A DNA stretch of 64,000 nt from Bin5 sp965204705 (GTDB lineage: Bacteria > Chloroflexota > Anaerolineae > Caldilineales > Caldilineaceae). A program made the translations under genes and the position numbers. Below are positions 54,023 through 62,400 of the stretch, piece by piece; the stretch's first letter is position 1; each line of letters starts with the position of its first letter. The notes below the pieces were generated by a model. It was not told the origin of the DNA and made no database searches. It saw only the letters and a list, made by a program, of their open reading frames with translations. The stretch spans positions 744,001-808,000 of the forward strand of contig OZ242006.1 in assembly GCA_965204705.1 (NCBI GenBank). Direction: 5' to 3'.

Positions 54023-54781
54023 TCAGCCACCTGCCCGCAAATTAGCCACAGCGCCCGCCAACGCCGGCAGCACCTCCCCGCTCCTACCCTGCAAAACCAG
54101 GTCGGCAATTGAGGAAATAGCACTCGGCTCCGGATTCACATCAATGACCGTAGCCCCCGCTTGCCTCGCGATTAGCGGCAACTGCGACGCGGGATAAACC
54201 AACCCGCTCGTGCCCACCACCAGCATAACATCACACCGATGGGACGCCGCCGCCGCCTCTTCCACCGCATCCCACGGAAGACTCTCGCCGAACCAAACCA
54301 CATCCGGCCGCACCATGTCGCCGCAAAGGCCACACGCGGGCGGCGAATCCGCCCGGCGCTCTTCTGGAGTCAAATGGTGCGGCGCCGCACACGCCGCGCA
54401 CCGAAAATCGAACAAGCTGCCATGCAGGTGAAGGACATCCTTGCTGCCGGCCTGCTCGTGCAGGTCGTCCACATTCTGCGTCACCAGCAAGAACTGTTCG
54501 CATAGTCCTGCAAGCTCCGCCAGCGCCCGATGACCGGGATTAGGTGAAGCCACCTCCAACTGCTCCAACCGCCACATATACCAGCGCCACACGAGGCCCG
54601 GGTCCCGTTCAAACCCCTGCGGAGACGCCAGCTCCTCCGCATTAAACCGGCTCCACAATCCAGTCTGCGCGTCGCGAAAAGTCGGCACACCCGACTCCGC
54701 GCTCACCCCCGCCCCCGTCAAACAGACAACCCCACCAGCCGCCCCTAGACACTGCGCGGCCCTAACAATACCCTCTCTCAT
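54023..54781 (-). CDS. cobB: Sirtuin NAD-dependent protein deacylase
   Basis: This 252-residue sirtuin removes acyl groups from lysines with NAD. The NAD site is VVCLTGAGVSAESGVPTFRD, and the catalytic His lies in VLHLHGSLFDFRC. The zinc site has two Cys pairs (RCAACAA and CGLC), and TQNVDDLHEQAGS, GTSGLVYPAS and VIDVNPEP complete the family. The zinc-site spacing and the Tyr/Arg pocket (WRWYMWRLEQ) resemble the CobB/SIRT5 class that prefers acidic acyl groups such as succinyl. An ATG is used as the start; a TTG seven codons upstream is an alternative. A CTGACCA-type heptad repeat lies just upstream. Confidence 0.92.
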   Translation of the reverse strand: MREGIVRAAQCLGAAGGVVCLTGAGVSAESGVPTFRDAQTGLWSRFNAEELASPQGFERDPGLVWRWYMWRLEQLEVASPNPGHRALAELAGLCEQFLLVTQNVDDLHEQAGSKDVLHLHGSLFDFRCAACAAPHHLTPEERRADSPPACGLCGDMVRPDVVWFGESLPWDAVEEAAAASHRCDVMLVVGTSGLVYPASQLPLIARQAGATVIDVNPEPSAISSIADLVLQGRSGEVLPALAGAVANLRAGG

Positions 54782-54821
54782 ACCCCTCACAATCTCTCTC
54801 AATCCCAGGCCTCTGCAGTTT

Positions 54822-54840
54822 CACTGACCACTAACCACTG
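54822..54840. repeat. CTGACCA heptad repeat
   Basis: CACTGACCACTAACCACTG contains overlapping 7-base units (CTGACCA, CTAACCA) also found at 24.97, 40.82 and 60.26 kb, always in intergenic sequence and in the same orientation. Confidence 0.6.
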
Positions 54841-54845
54841 AAGTC

Positions 54846-56078
54846 TCACGCCCCAAAGCGCTTTAGCCGGCCCGCGTGCGCCATCGCCTGCGGAACTAAA
54901 GTCGTCGCATGGCAGAGCCCAAGCTGACCGGCCGCACAGGCCCGTTCCCCAAAGCTCTTGGCCGTGCCCGGCATCGCCTGCGGACTCCACAGCAGCGTCG
55001 GCACCGGATGCCAGCTATGGCTGCCCAGCACCGCCGGCGTACTGTGATCTCCGGTCACGATCAGCGCGCCCGGCCCCAGCTCCACAATGCGCGCAATCTC
55101 CGCATCCACCGCCTCGATCTCGTGGACCTTCGCGTCGAAATCCCCGTCCTCGCCGTAACTGTCCGTCTTTTTGACGTGCACAAAGAAAAAATCAAACTCT
55201 TCCCACGCGTCCTCGAGCGCGTCAATCTCATGCTGCGGGCGGTCCCCCTCAAACGCGATCGGTTCCATCCCCACCAGGCTGGACACCCCCCGGTACATCG
55301 GATAGACCGCGATCGCTCCCGCCCGCATCCCGAAGATCTCCGGGAAAAGCGGCAGCCCGGGGTCCTGGGCCAAACCGCGCAAATTCAAGCTGTTTGCCCG
55401 CGCCTCCTCGGACAGCACCTCGCGTGCATGTGCCGCCCACCGATTCACCAGTTCAGCCGTACGCGCGCCCTCGTTGCTCCCGCTCTCATCCCTGACCGGC
55501 AGCGGCCTCTTCCCCACCGCCAGCGGATCCGTGTCCGTCAAGTTGCCTCCCAGCCCCTCGCCCCGCAACACGAAAACGAAGCGATACTCCTGCACCGGCT
55601 CGACAAACACCTCACAGTCCTCGAATAACCCCGCGCTCGCCTCGCGCAGCTTGGCCGTCAACCGGACGCACTCCTCCGTAGGAATGCGCCCAGCGCGGCG
55701 GTCCGTGATCAGCCCGTCGCCGTCGACTGACGCGAAGTTGCCGCGCGCCGCCACGTCGTTCGCCCGCAGAGGAAAACCGATCCCCAGCGCCTCCAGCACG
55801 CCCCGCCCAATCATGTAACGCACCGGATCGTAACCGAACAGGCTCAGATGCGCCGGCCCGCTCCCCGGTTCGATGCCCGGCCGGATTGGAATGCTCAACC
55901 CTACCGAGCCGGCCGCGGCCAGTCGGTCCAGATTAGGCGTATCGGCCGCCTCCAATTCTGTCTTTCCCCCGGGCGCTGCTGGGAGCCCCCCCAAACCATC
56001 CATCACCAGCAGCACGATCTTACCCCCGTCCTGATGCAAATCCCGCATTAGATCAAAGTCGGTGAATGGAGACGTCAT
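54846..56078 (-). CDS. apgM: Cofactor-independent phosphoglycerate mutase (ApgM type)
   Basis: This 410-residue enzyme of the alkaline phosphatase superfamily interconverts 3- and 2-phosphoglycerate. The metal-binding start KIVLLVMDGLGGLP, the middle GSGPAHLSLFGYDPVRYMIG with the catalytic Ser (PAHLSL), and the end LIVTGDHSTPAVLGSHSWHPVPTLL with Asp and His ligands are all present. The HVKKTDSYGEDGDFDAKVHE segment carries the remaining ligands. The archaeal-type ApgM length (about 400) is normal. It acts in glycolysis and gluconeogenesis in the cytoplasm. AAGGAG lies seven bases before the chosen ATG. Confidence 0.95.
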   Translation of the reverse strand: MTSPFTDFDLMRDLHQDGGKIVLLVMDGLGGLPAAPGGKTELEAADTPNLDRLAAAGSVGLSIPIRPGIEPGSGPAHLSLFGYDPVRYMIGRGVLEALGIGFPLRANDVAARGNFASVDGDGLITDRRAGRIPTEECVRLTAKLREASAGLFEDCEVFVEPVQEYRFVFVLRGEGLGGNLTDTDPLAVGKRPLPVRDESGSNEGARTAELVNRWAAHAREVLSEEARANSLNLRGLAQDPGLPLFPEIFGMRAGAIAVYPMYRGVSSLVGMEPIAFEGDRPQHEIDALEDAWEEFDFFFVHVKKTDSYGEDGDFDAKVHEIEAVDAEIARIVELGPGALIVTGDHSTPAVLGSHSWHPVPTLLWSPQAMPGTAKSFGERACAAGQLGLCHATTLVPQAMAHAGRLKRFGA

Positions 56079-56192
56079 CGTCTGACTCCTTCTGTTGTAG
56101 GCGTGTATAGCGGCGTGCAAGAGCAGGAGGGCGGTCCGAGAGGAAGCGCTGCGGAGGCGGCAGTTTTCTTATCACTTCTCACTTCCATTCAC

Positions 56193-57209
56193 TCACTCCT
56201 CATCTCCGTCCTCATACAGATAACAGGCTACGGCATGGTCGCCTTCAACCGCGATCAGCGGCGGCTGCTCTTCGAGGCAAACGTCCATCCCGTGCGGGCA
56301 GCGGGGGTAAAAGCGGCAGCCGCGAGGTGTCCCCTCCGCGCCCTGCATTCGCATCGTCTCCTCGGCCGGCAATCTGATGCCCGTGTCCCACTTGACCTTC
56401 GGGTCCGGCACAGGGATCGAGTTGATCAGCTCCTGTACGTAGGGGTGCTGCGGGTTCTCGATGATCCGGCCTGTGTCCCCCGTCTCCGCCGTGATCCCCT
56501 GGAACAGGACGATCATATTGTCGCCGATCTGGTAGGCGGTCGACAGGTCGTGCGTGATGTAAAGAAAGGAGATGCCGTGCTCGTCGCGCAGCCGCAGCAT
56601 GATATCCAGAATCATGGCCCGCAGCGAAGCGTCTACCGCCGAAACCGGTTCGTCCGCTACAATCAGCCGCGGGCGCAACAGATAGGCCCGCGCCACCATC
56701 ACCCGCTGCCGCTGTCCGCCGCTCAGCTGGTGAGGGTACTTCTCCAATATCTCATCGCCGCGTAATCCGACTACGTTGAGCGCGTCCTCGATCAGATCTC
56801 GTCTCTCTGCCTTGTCGCGCGCCAGGGCAAAATGGCGCATGACCAGGTTGAACGTGTGCTGGATGCGAAAGAAGGGGTTGAAGACCTCATACGGGTCCTG
56901 GAAGATGGCCTGGACCTCCTGGCGGTAGGTCATGCGCTGCCGCCGGTCCATCTGCGAGATATCAACGCCCTTGTAGAGGATCTGCCCCTGCGTCGGTGTG
57001 ACAAAACCGAGCACGAGATTGGCGAGAGTGGTCTTTCCGCTGCCGCTTTCACCCGCAATCGTCGTGATCTGCGCGGGAGACTCATGCAGGTCGAGGCTGA
57101 AGGAGTCCAGCGCCACCAGCGGCGGCTGCGAACTCAGAAATCCGCCGCCAAACTCCATCGAGGCGTCCCGGATCTGGAGAAGCGGTTCAACTCTGGCGGT
57201 CTGGGTCAT
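56193..57209 (-). CDS. Oligopeptide/dipeptide ABC transporter ATP-binding protein
   Basis: This 338-residue ATPase is of the DppF/OppF type. Walker A is AGESGSGKTT, the signature is LSGGQRQRV and Walker B is LIVADEPVSAVDAS. The C-terminal oligopeptide-transporter extension contains CRFYPRCPHGMDVC, a Cys cluster typical of OppD/OppF proteins, in which an iron-sulfur cluster has been described. It powers uptake with the upstream fused permease-ATPase. The start codon overlaps the upstream stop (ATGA), so the two are translationally coupled. It is the last gene of the operon; a phosphoglycerate mutase follows after 114 bases. Confidence 0.94.
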   Translation of the reverse strand: MTQTARVEPLLQIRDASMEFGGGFLSSQPPLVALDSFSLDLHESPAQITTIAGESGSGKTTLANLVLGFVTPTQGQILYKGVDISQMDRRQRMTYRQEVQAIFQDPYEVFNPFFRIQHTFNLVMRHFALARDKAERRDLIEDALNVVGLRGDEILEKYPHQLSGGQRQRVMVARAYLLRPRLIVADEPVSAVDASLRAMILDIMLRLRDEHGISFLYITHDLSTAYQIGDNMIVLFQGITAETGDTGRIIENPQHPYVQELINSIPVPDPKVKWDTGIRLPAEETMRMQGAEGTPRGCRFYPRCPHGMDVCLEEQPPLIAVEGDHAVACYLYEDGDEE

Positions 57210-59185
57210 GCCTCTTCCAACTCGATCAAGGATTGGCGCTCCGGCTCATACAGCCAGCAGGCCACCAGGTGATCATCCTCTCTCTCCACCAGCTCCGGCC
57301 GCCGCTCGCGGCAGATCTGCTCGACATGCTCGCAGCGAAACTGGAATATACAGCCGGGCGGCGGGTTGCGCAGGTCGTGCGTCAGTCCTTCTGTCACGTT
57401 TAGCGGCTTGCGCTCTTTGATCGATGGAATCGATTCGATCAGCAGTTGCGTGTACGGGTGCAGCGGCTCCGCAAAGGCCGATTCCACCGGCGCCACCTCG
57501 ACCAGGTTACCGGCATACATCACCGCAATCCGGTCCACCAATTGCGCCTGCAAGCCCATGTCATGGCCGATCATAACCATCGAGACGCCCAGCCGCTCCT
57601 TCACCTCCAGCAGTGTCTGCGCCACCACCCGCTGCACCACCACGTCCAGCGCGCTCGTCGGCTCGTCCGCGATGATCACCTGCGGGTTGAGCGCAATCGC
57701 CATCGCAATACAGACCCGCTGCTTCATGCCGCCGCTCAACTCATGCGGGTACATGTCAATGACCCGTTCCGGCAGCCCGACGTCGTTCAGCAGCCCGAGA
57801 ATACGCGCCTCAAGTTCCACGCGGCCTACGTTCTCATGCGCCAGGATCGCGTCCGCCATCTGCTCGCGGATCGGCGTGACCGGATTCAGCGAGTTCATGG
57901 CGCCCTGCGGCACCAGCGCCAGATCTTGCCAGCGCACCTCGCGCAACTCCCTCCCGGAAAGGCTGACCAGGTCCCGGTCTTCGATTCGTACCTCCCCTTG
58001 CACGATCCGGCCGGGCGGCTGCACGACCTGCAAAACAGCCATCGCCACCGTCGTCTTGCCGCAGCCCGACTCACCAACCAGCCCCAGGATCTCGCCCTTG
58101 CGCACATTGAAGTTGACACCGTTCGCGGCAATGACCTCCCCGCGCGGCGTGAAGTAGTGGACGTGCAGATCGTCCACTTCAAGGGCAGCATCCTCTTCGC
58201 CGTCAACACCCCCACCCTCATGCTCGACAGCCGGTGCCTCCCCCTCCGCAGTCCGCTCACGTCGCGACGAGCTGAACTGACGGATGCGCGGGTTGGCGAT
58301 CTCATCCAACCCGATAGTCATCAAAAAGAAGCCCACGAAGATAACCATCAGGATGATGATCGGCGGCAGCCACCACCACACGAGCCCGCGCACCAGTGCC
58401 GCGTTCGTCGTCGCCTGGTTGATGATCAGCCCCAGCGAAGGCACGCGCGTCGGACCCAGGCCCAGCACCTCCAGCCCGGTCGCACCCAATATCGCCACCG
58501 AAATGCCCCCGGTGAGGCTGGCCGCCAGCCACGGCAGCATGTTGGGCAGCATCTCCACGAACATGATCTCCAGCGCCGACGAGCCCGAGAGATGCGCCAT
58601 CCGCACGTAGCTGCGCTCGCGCAAAGTAAGTATCTGCGAGCGCACCAGGCGAGTCGGCCCTGGCCAGGCAAATGCCGCCAGGATCAGCGCCATCGCCGTC
58701 GTGTCAGTCATCTGCACGTAGGACGCGATCACGACCAGCACAACCAGCGCCGGAATCGTGATCGCCGAGTCGCTGAGCGTGCGGATCACATGGTCCCACC
58801 ATCCCCCCACATAACCCGCCACCGAGCCGAGCACCATGCCGATGCCCATGCCGATGATCGCCGCCAGAAACCCCACCTTGAGCGAAGAGGGCGTAGCCAG
58901 GATCAACTGCGCCAGCATATCTCGCCCGTTACTCTCGGTGCCAAGAGGATGTTCCGGCAGGCCGCCCTCCTGCCACACCGGCGGCTTGTTCAGCGGCCCC
59001 GCGCCCGTGTATGCCAGATCGGTGTCCCAGAATAGAGGCCCCAACAGGCCGAACAAAAGGATCAGCCCGACGATGGCAACGCCCAGCAGGAACTTGAAGT
59101 TCAGCCACGGGGAGTCCCATGTATTCAACCCCCAGCCGCGCGCCGAGGTAGTTTCTTCATCAACGGTTCGTTGTCCGACAGCCAA
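57206..59185 (-). CDS. Fused oligopeptide ABC permease and ATPase (DppC-DppD fusion)
   Basis: This 659-residue protein joins two usually separate subunits. Residues 1-310 are a DppC-type permease with six helices, GTESNGRDMLAQLI near the N-terminus, and the coupling motif (EAA-loop-like SGSSALEIMFVEMLPN). After a Glu/Gly-rich linker (about 310-335), residues 340-659 are a DppD-type ATPase: Walker A GESGCGKTT, signature LSGGMKQRV, Walker B VIIADEPTSALD, and the C-terminal Cys-containing IFQFRCEHVEQICRER region. Both halves are intact, so this is a real gene fusion or long-standing joined gene, not a frameshift. It works with DppB, DppF and the binding protein in the same operon. Confidence 0.93.
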   Translation of the reverse strand: MAVGQRTVDEETTSARGWGLNTWDSPWLNFKFLLGVAIVGLILLFGLLGPLFWDTDLAYTGAGPLNKPPVWQEGGLPEHPLGTESNGRDMLAQLILATPSSLKVGFLAAIIGMGIGMVLGSVAGYVGGWWDHVIRTLSDSAITIPALVVLVVIASYVQMTDTTAMALILAAFAWPGPTRLVRSQILTLRERSYVRMAHLSGSSALEIMFVEMLPNMLPWLAASLTGGISVAILGATGLEVLGLGPTRVPSLGLIINQATTNAALVRGLVWWWLPPIIILMVIFVGFFLMTIGLDEIANPRIRQFSSSRRERTAEGEAPAVEHEGGGVDGEEDAALEVDDLHVHYFTPRGEVIAANGVNFNVRKGEILGLVGESGCGKTTVAMAVLQVVQPPGRIVQGEVRIEDRDLVSLSGRELREVRWQDLALVPQGAMNSLNPVTPIREQMADAILAHENVGRVELEARILGLLNDVGLPERVIDMYPHELSGGMKQRVCIAMAIALNPQVIIADEPTSALDVVVQRVVAQTLLEVKERLGVSMVMIGHDMGLQAQLVDRIAVMYAGNLVEVAPVESAFAEPLHPYTQLLIESIPSIKERKPLNVTEGLTHDLRNPPPGCIFQFRCEHVEQICRERRPELVEREDDHLVACWLYEPERQSLIELEEA

Positions 59186-59206
59186 TTGTTTTTTCCGACT
59201 CTTGCC

Positions 59207-60223
59207 TCAGCGCATGTTCCTCTTGTAGGTAATGCGCGGGTCGATGAAAGGGTAGAGCAGGTCGAGCAGAAAAACACTCGTTGCAGTCACCATGATAATC
59301 AGATTGGCGATCGCCTGTGTCACCGTATAGTCCTGCGAGATGATTGCTTGGTAAAGGGTGTAACCGGTTCCCGGATAGGCAAAGATGAATTCAACCAGAA
59401 TGGACCCGCTGATTAGCCCGCCCAGGCCCAACGCCAGCGCAGTCAGCGCCGGCAGGATCGCGTTGCGCACACCGTAACGGAAGAAAATGCGCGACGGCGA
59501 CAGCCCCTTGACCTGCGCCAGCAAAAAGTAGTCCTCGTTGTTGACGCTGATCATCAGCCCCCGCATGCCCAACGCCCAGCCCCCCATTGAGGTCAGCACA
59601 ATCGACACCACCGGCAGTATGGCGTGGGTGAGCACATTCTTGATGAACGGCAGGTTCCATCCAGGGTCGACCCTGCGCGAATAAGCTCCCGTTGCCGGCA
59701 GCCAGTCCAGTTCAAATGCCACCAGATAGATCAGCATAATGCCGAACATGAAGTAGGGGATCGCAGTGAAGGTCAAACTGCTGGGCAGGATCAACTGCAA
59801 CCATCGCGGCGTGCGCCGCCAGCCCATCAGCGAGCCGATTGTCACGCCAATCGAAAAGGAAAGCACGGTCGCCACGGTCAGGAGACCCAGCGACCACGGC
59901 AAAGCATCGCTGACCATCGTCCACGCTTCCGTTGGGAAGTGCGACAGCGAATACCCGAAATTGAGCCGAAATACGTTGCCCCAATACCGGAAATACTGCA
60001 CATGAATCGGGGCATCCAGCCCGAAACGGGCCTTCCAGCTGGCGATCAACTTGTCGGCGTTCTCTATGTAGCCTGCATCCAGCGAAAGGCGGCCCACCAT
60101 CTCACTTATGGGGTCGCCCGGCGCCAATCGCGGGATCACGAAGATCAGCGTAGACCCCAACCAGATGGTCAGGAGATACATAAGAAAACGCTGCAGAACG
60201 TACTCTCTAGTCAAACCGCGCAT
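59207..60223 (-). CDS. Oligopeptide ABC transporter permease (DppB type)
   Basis: This 338-residue membrane protein has the DppB layout. The first helix ends with FVIPRLAPGDPISEMVGRLS, followed by a long periplasmic loop, then five helices and the coupling EAA-like motif (FLLAQVKGLSPSRIFFRYG). The end LLDLLYPFIDPRITYKR is typical of the family. It pairs with the DppC part of the next gene to form the channel. It lies 70 bases after the binding-protein gene. The loop and helix lengths are normal. Confidence 0.93.
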   Translation of the reverse strand: MRGLTREYVLQRFLMYLLTIWLGSTLIFVIPRLAPGDPISEMVGRLSLDAGYIENADKLIASWKARFGLDAPIHVQYFRYWGNVFRLNFGYSLSHFPTEAWTMVSDALPWSLGLLTVATVLSFSIGVTIGSLMGWRRTPRWLQLILPSSLTFTAIPYFMFGIMLIYLVAFELDWLPATGAYSRRVDPGWNLPFIKNVLTHAILPVVSIVLTSMGGWALGMRGLMISVNNEDYFLLAQVKGLSPSRIFFRYGVRNAILPALTALALGLGGLISGSILVEFIFAYPGTGYTLYQAIISQDYTVTQAIANLIIMVTATSVFLLDLLYPFIDPRITYKRNMR

Positions 60224-60240
60224 AAGCAGAATTGTGTCGG

Positions 60241-60291
60241 TTAGTGGCCAGTGACGTTACTGACCACTGACCACTAACCACTGACCACCGC
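60241..60291. repeat. CTGACCA heptads forming an intercistronic hairpin
   Basis: TTAGTGGCCAGT (60241-60252) can pair with ACTGACCACTAA a few bases further on, within a run of CTGACCA heptads. It lies between the binding-protein gene and the permease gene, where hairpins often set unequal expression of the two. Confidence 0.5.
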
Positions 60292-60293
60292 AG

Positions 60294-62105
60294 TTACTTG
60301 CTCGTCGATTCAATCTCCGGCAGGATGCCCACGAAGCTCGGGCACCAGATCACCGGACGTTGATAGTAGTTGTCGATCGTCGGCCAGTTGGTCCAATAGG
60401 TGGTGTTGAACGGCACCAGTTTCTTGGACTGAGCTGTCGGAATGGCTGGGATCTCGTCGTAGTAGATCTCCAGAGCCCGCGCCGTAAGCTCGAACAACAG
60501 CGGATCCTCCCAACCCAACTCGCTGATCTGGTCTACCAGTTCAGTGAACTCGGCATTGTGCCAGCGGAAGCGGTTGGAGTGAGGCAGCTGGTGGCGTTCG
60601 CCCTGGGGAGGCACCTCATCCGCGCGAAGTGTGCGCAGCGTATTCCACGGCTCCACGATCGAGCCGCAGGTCTGCCAGCCGCTCTGTGTCTCGTAGTTGC
60701 CGGTGTCCAGGTATTCGACCCAGGTGCCGCCGATTAGGTTCACTTTGACTGCATTGATGCCGAAGCGCTGCAGTTGCTCGGCGAAGACGTCGGCGACGCG
60801 TTCCAGTTCGCTGATGCCTTCGTATACCTGGATCTCAAGGCTCAACTCTACGCCGTCCTTCTCCCAATAGTCACCCGACTTTTCATAGCCTTTGGCAAGC
60901 AGGATCTCCTCCGCTGCGGCCACGTTGGGCTGGGTAAACTTGGCGATCGTCTCGGCCGGCACCAGGTCGGCAAACTTCTGCATTGAGGGGTAGAGCGGGA
61001 ACGGATAGGGGCCCATGATCGAGGTGCCCTCATAGGCGATATCGATGATCTGCTGACGGTCCATCACGTAGTTCAGGACCCAACGCATATCCTTGTCGTT
61101 CCATGGCTCGATTGAGTTGTTGACCGTGAGGCTGCGCGCGCACGGATCGGGCCAGACAAACGGCATCTCATCCTGGAAAGCGATCCAGTTGGGATTCTGC
61201 GCCACCAACGCCTGGAATGAGCCAAACGTGATGTCGTGCAGGCCGTCATAGTCGTCCTCAATCGCCGTCGCCAACCGGATCTCCTCGGTGCCGGTGTAGG
61301 ACATGACCAGCTTCTTCGGCTCCGGCAGCTTCTTTAGACCAACTTCGGCAGCCCACCAGTTGTCATTGCGCACCCAAATCGTCTCGTTCTCAGTGACCTT
61401 GGCCAGCTTGTAGGGGCCGGTACCCATCGGCAGCCCTGCCTCAAGATCGAAATTTTTGAAAGTGGCCGGGTCTTCCACGTTCTCCCAGATATGCTTGGGG
61501 ACAAAATAGTCGACGCCGCAAATGTTATCGGAGAAACGCTCCAGCTTGAAACGCACATTCGGTTTCTTTAGATTGTAAATGACCGTCAGATCATCCACCT
61601 TCTCGACCGACTCGATCCATTCCTGGTAAGCGAAATGCTGGCCGAGTGCATCGTTGTTCATCTGCAGCTCGGTCGAAAAGATGATATCGTCGGCCGTGAA
61701 CGGCGTTCCGTCTTGCCATGTGATGCCGGCGCGCAGTTTGAGCGTCCAAACCGAATGATCTTCGTTGGGCGTCAGGGACTCGGCCAGCCAGTTCTCGATT
61801 TCGCCGCTGCCGTAGTTTAACAGCGTCAGCACATCAGAAAACTCCGTATAGCCCCACCCGACAGCACTGCCGCGCACGTAGGGATTCCAGTTGTCACCCC
61901 CCTGCAGCGGGCTCGTCCGGTCCAGGATCACCGTCTCCTCACGCGAGGCATTGAGATAGTCTTCCGTCGTGCCCATCTCCTCCGTCTGGCTCTCGCTCTC
62001 TGCAGCCGGGGCCTCCGCGGCCGCAGGCTCTTCCGGGGCCCCGCACGCCGCCAGCAAGACAGCAAACAATAGCAGGAGTACCGTCACTCGATAAAGCAGT
62101 TTCAT
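60294..62105 (-). CDS. Oligopeptide/dipeptide-binding lipoprotein (SBP family 5)
   Basis: This 603-residue solute-binding protein has a lipoprotein signal (LLLLFAVLLAACG, Cys21) followed by an acidic spacer and the SBP_bac_5 fold. Family motifs include LAESLTPNEDHSVWTLKLRA, GITWQDGTPFTADDIIFSTE and PLYPSMQKFADLVPAE. As the high-affinity receptor of the operon it would bind peptides or other solutes outside the membrane and deliver them to the permease. The ligand cannot be told from sequence. It is the first gene of the operon. A partly symmetrical sequence (CCGCCT...AGGCGG) lies 63-85 bases upstream and may be an operator. Confidence 0.94.
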   Translation of the reverse strand: MKLLYRVTVLLLLFAVLLAACGAPEEPAAAEAPAAESESQTEEMGTTEDYLNASREETVILDRTSPLQGGDNWNPYVRGSAVGWGYTEFSDVLTLLNYGSGEIENWLAESLTPNEDHSVWTLKLRAGITWQDGTPFTADDIIFSTELQMNNDALGQHFAYQEWIESVEKVDDLTVIYNLKKPNVRFKLERFSDNICGVDYFVPKHIWENVEDPATFKNFDLEAGLPMGTGPYKLAKVTENETIWVRNDNWWAAEVGLKKLPEPKKLVMSYTGTEEIRLATAIEDDYDGLHDITFGSFQALVAQNPNWIAFQDEMPFVWPDPCARSLTVNNSIEPWNDKDMRWVLNYVMDRQQIIDIAYEGTSIMGPYPFPLYPSMQKFADLVPAETIAKFTQPNVAAAEEILLAKGYEKSGDYWEKDGVELSLEIQVYEGISELERVADVFAEQLQRFGINAVKVNLIGGTWVEYLDTGNYETQSGWQTCGSIVEPWNTLRTLRADEVPPQGERHQLPHSNRFRWHNAEFTELVDQISELGWEDPLLFELTARALEIYYDEIPAIPTAQSKKLVPFNTTYWTNWPTIDNYYQRPVIWCPSFVGILPEIESTSK

Positions 62106-62400
62106 GCTACGCTCCTTGGTTGAACTGTGATATTAAGTTGGAGGAACTGGCTTTGGAATCTGACAGTCCGCCTTCAGAGAAGACAGGCGGTGATACGTCA
62201 AAAGTGGACAGTCGTTACTTCTGGTCACCGAATTTTGGTGGCTTGGAACTGCGGTACAAGACGCCCTGCTTGCAACAAGGAAGTCTCGCTGGGTACAACT
62301 GTTGAAGGAGAGGGCGCGTTGAGGAGTGGGAGGAGAAAACCGGAGGAGAGGAGGAGGAAAGGGTCCTCACTCCCCGCTCCTCTCCCCTCGCTGCTCAAAC
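62106..62400. other. Promoter region of the oligopeptide transporter operon
   Basis: On the minus strand TAATAT lies about 30 bases before the binding-protein gene and TTCCAA 17 bases above it; an inverted repeat CCGCCT/AGGCGG is at 62168-62190. No strong terminator is seen after the upstream ATPase gene, so read-through is possible. Confidence 0.35.

Noticed and set aside
57446..59035. A 529-codon plus-strand open frame opposite the fused permease-ATPase
   Set aside because: The minus-strand frame carries complete ABC motifs; the plus frame is His/Arg-rich shadow sequence.
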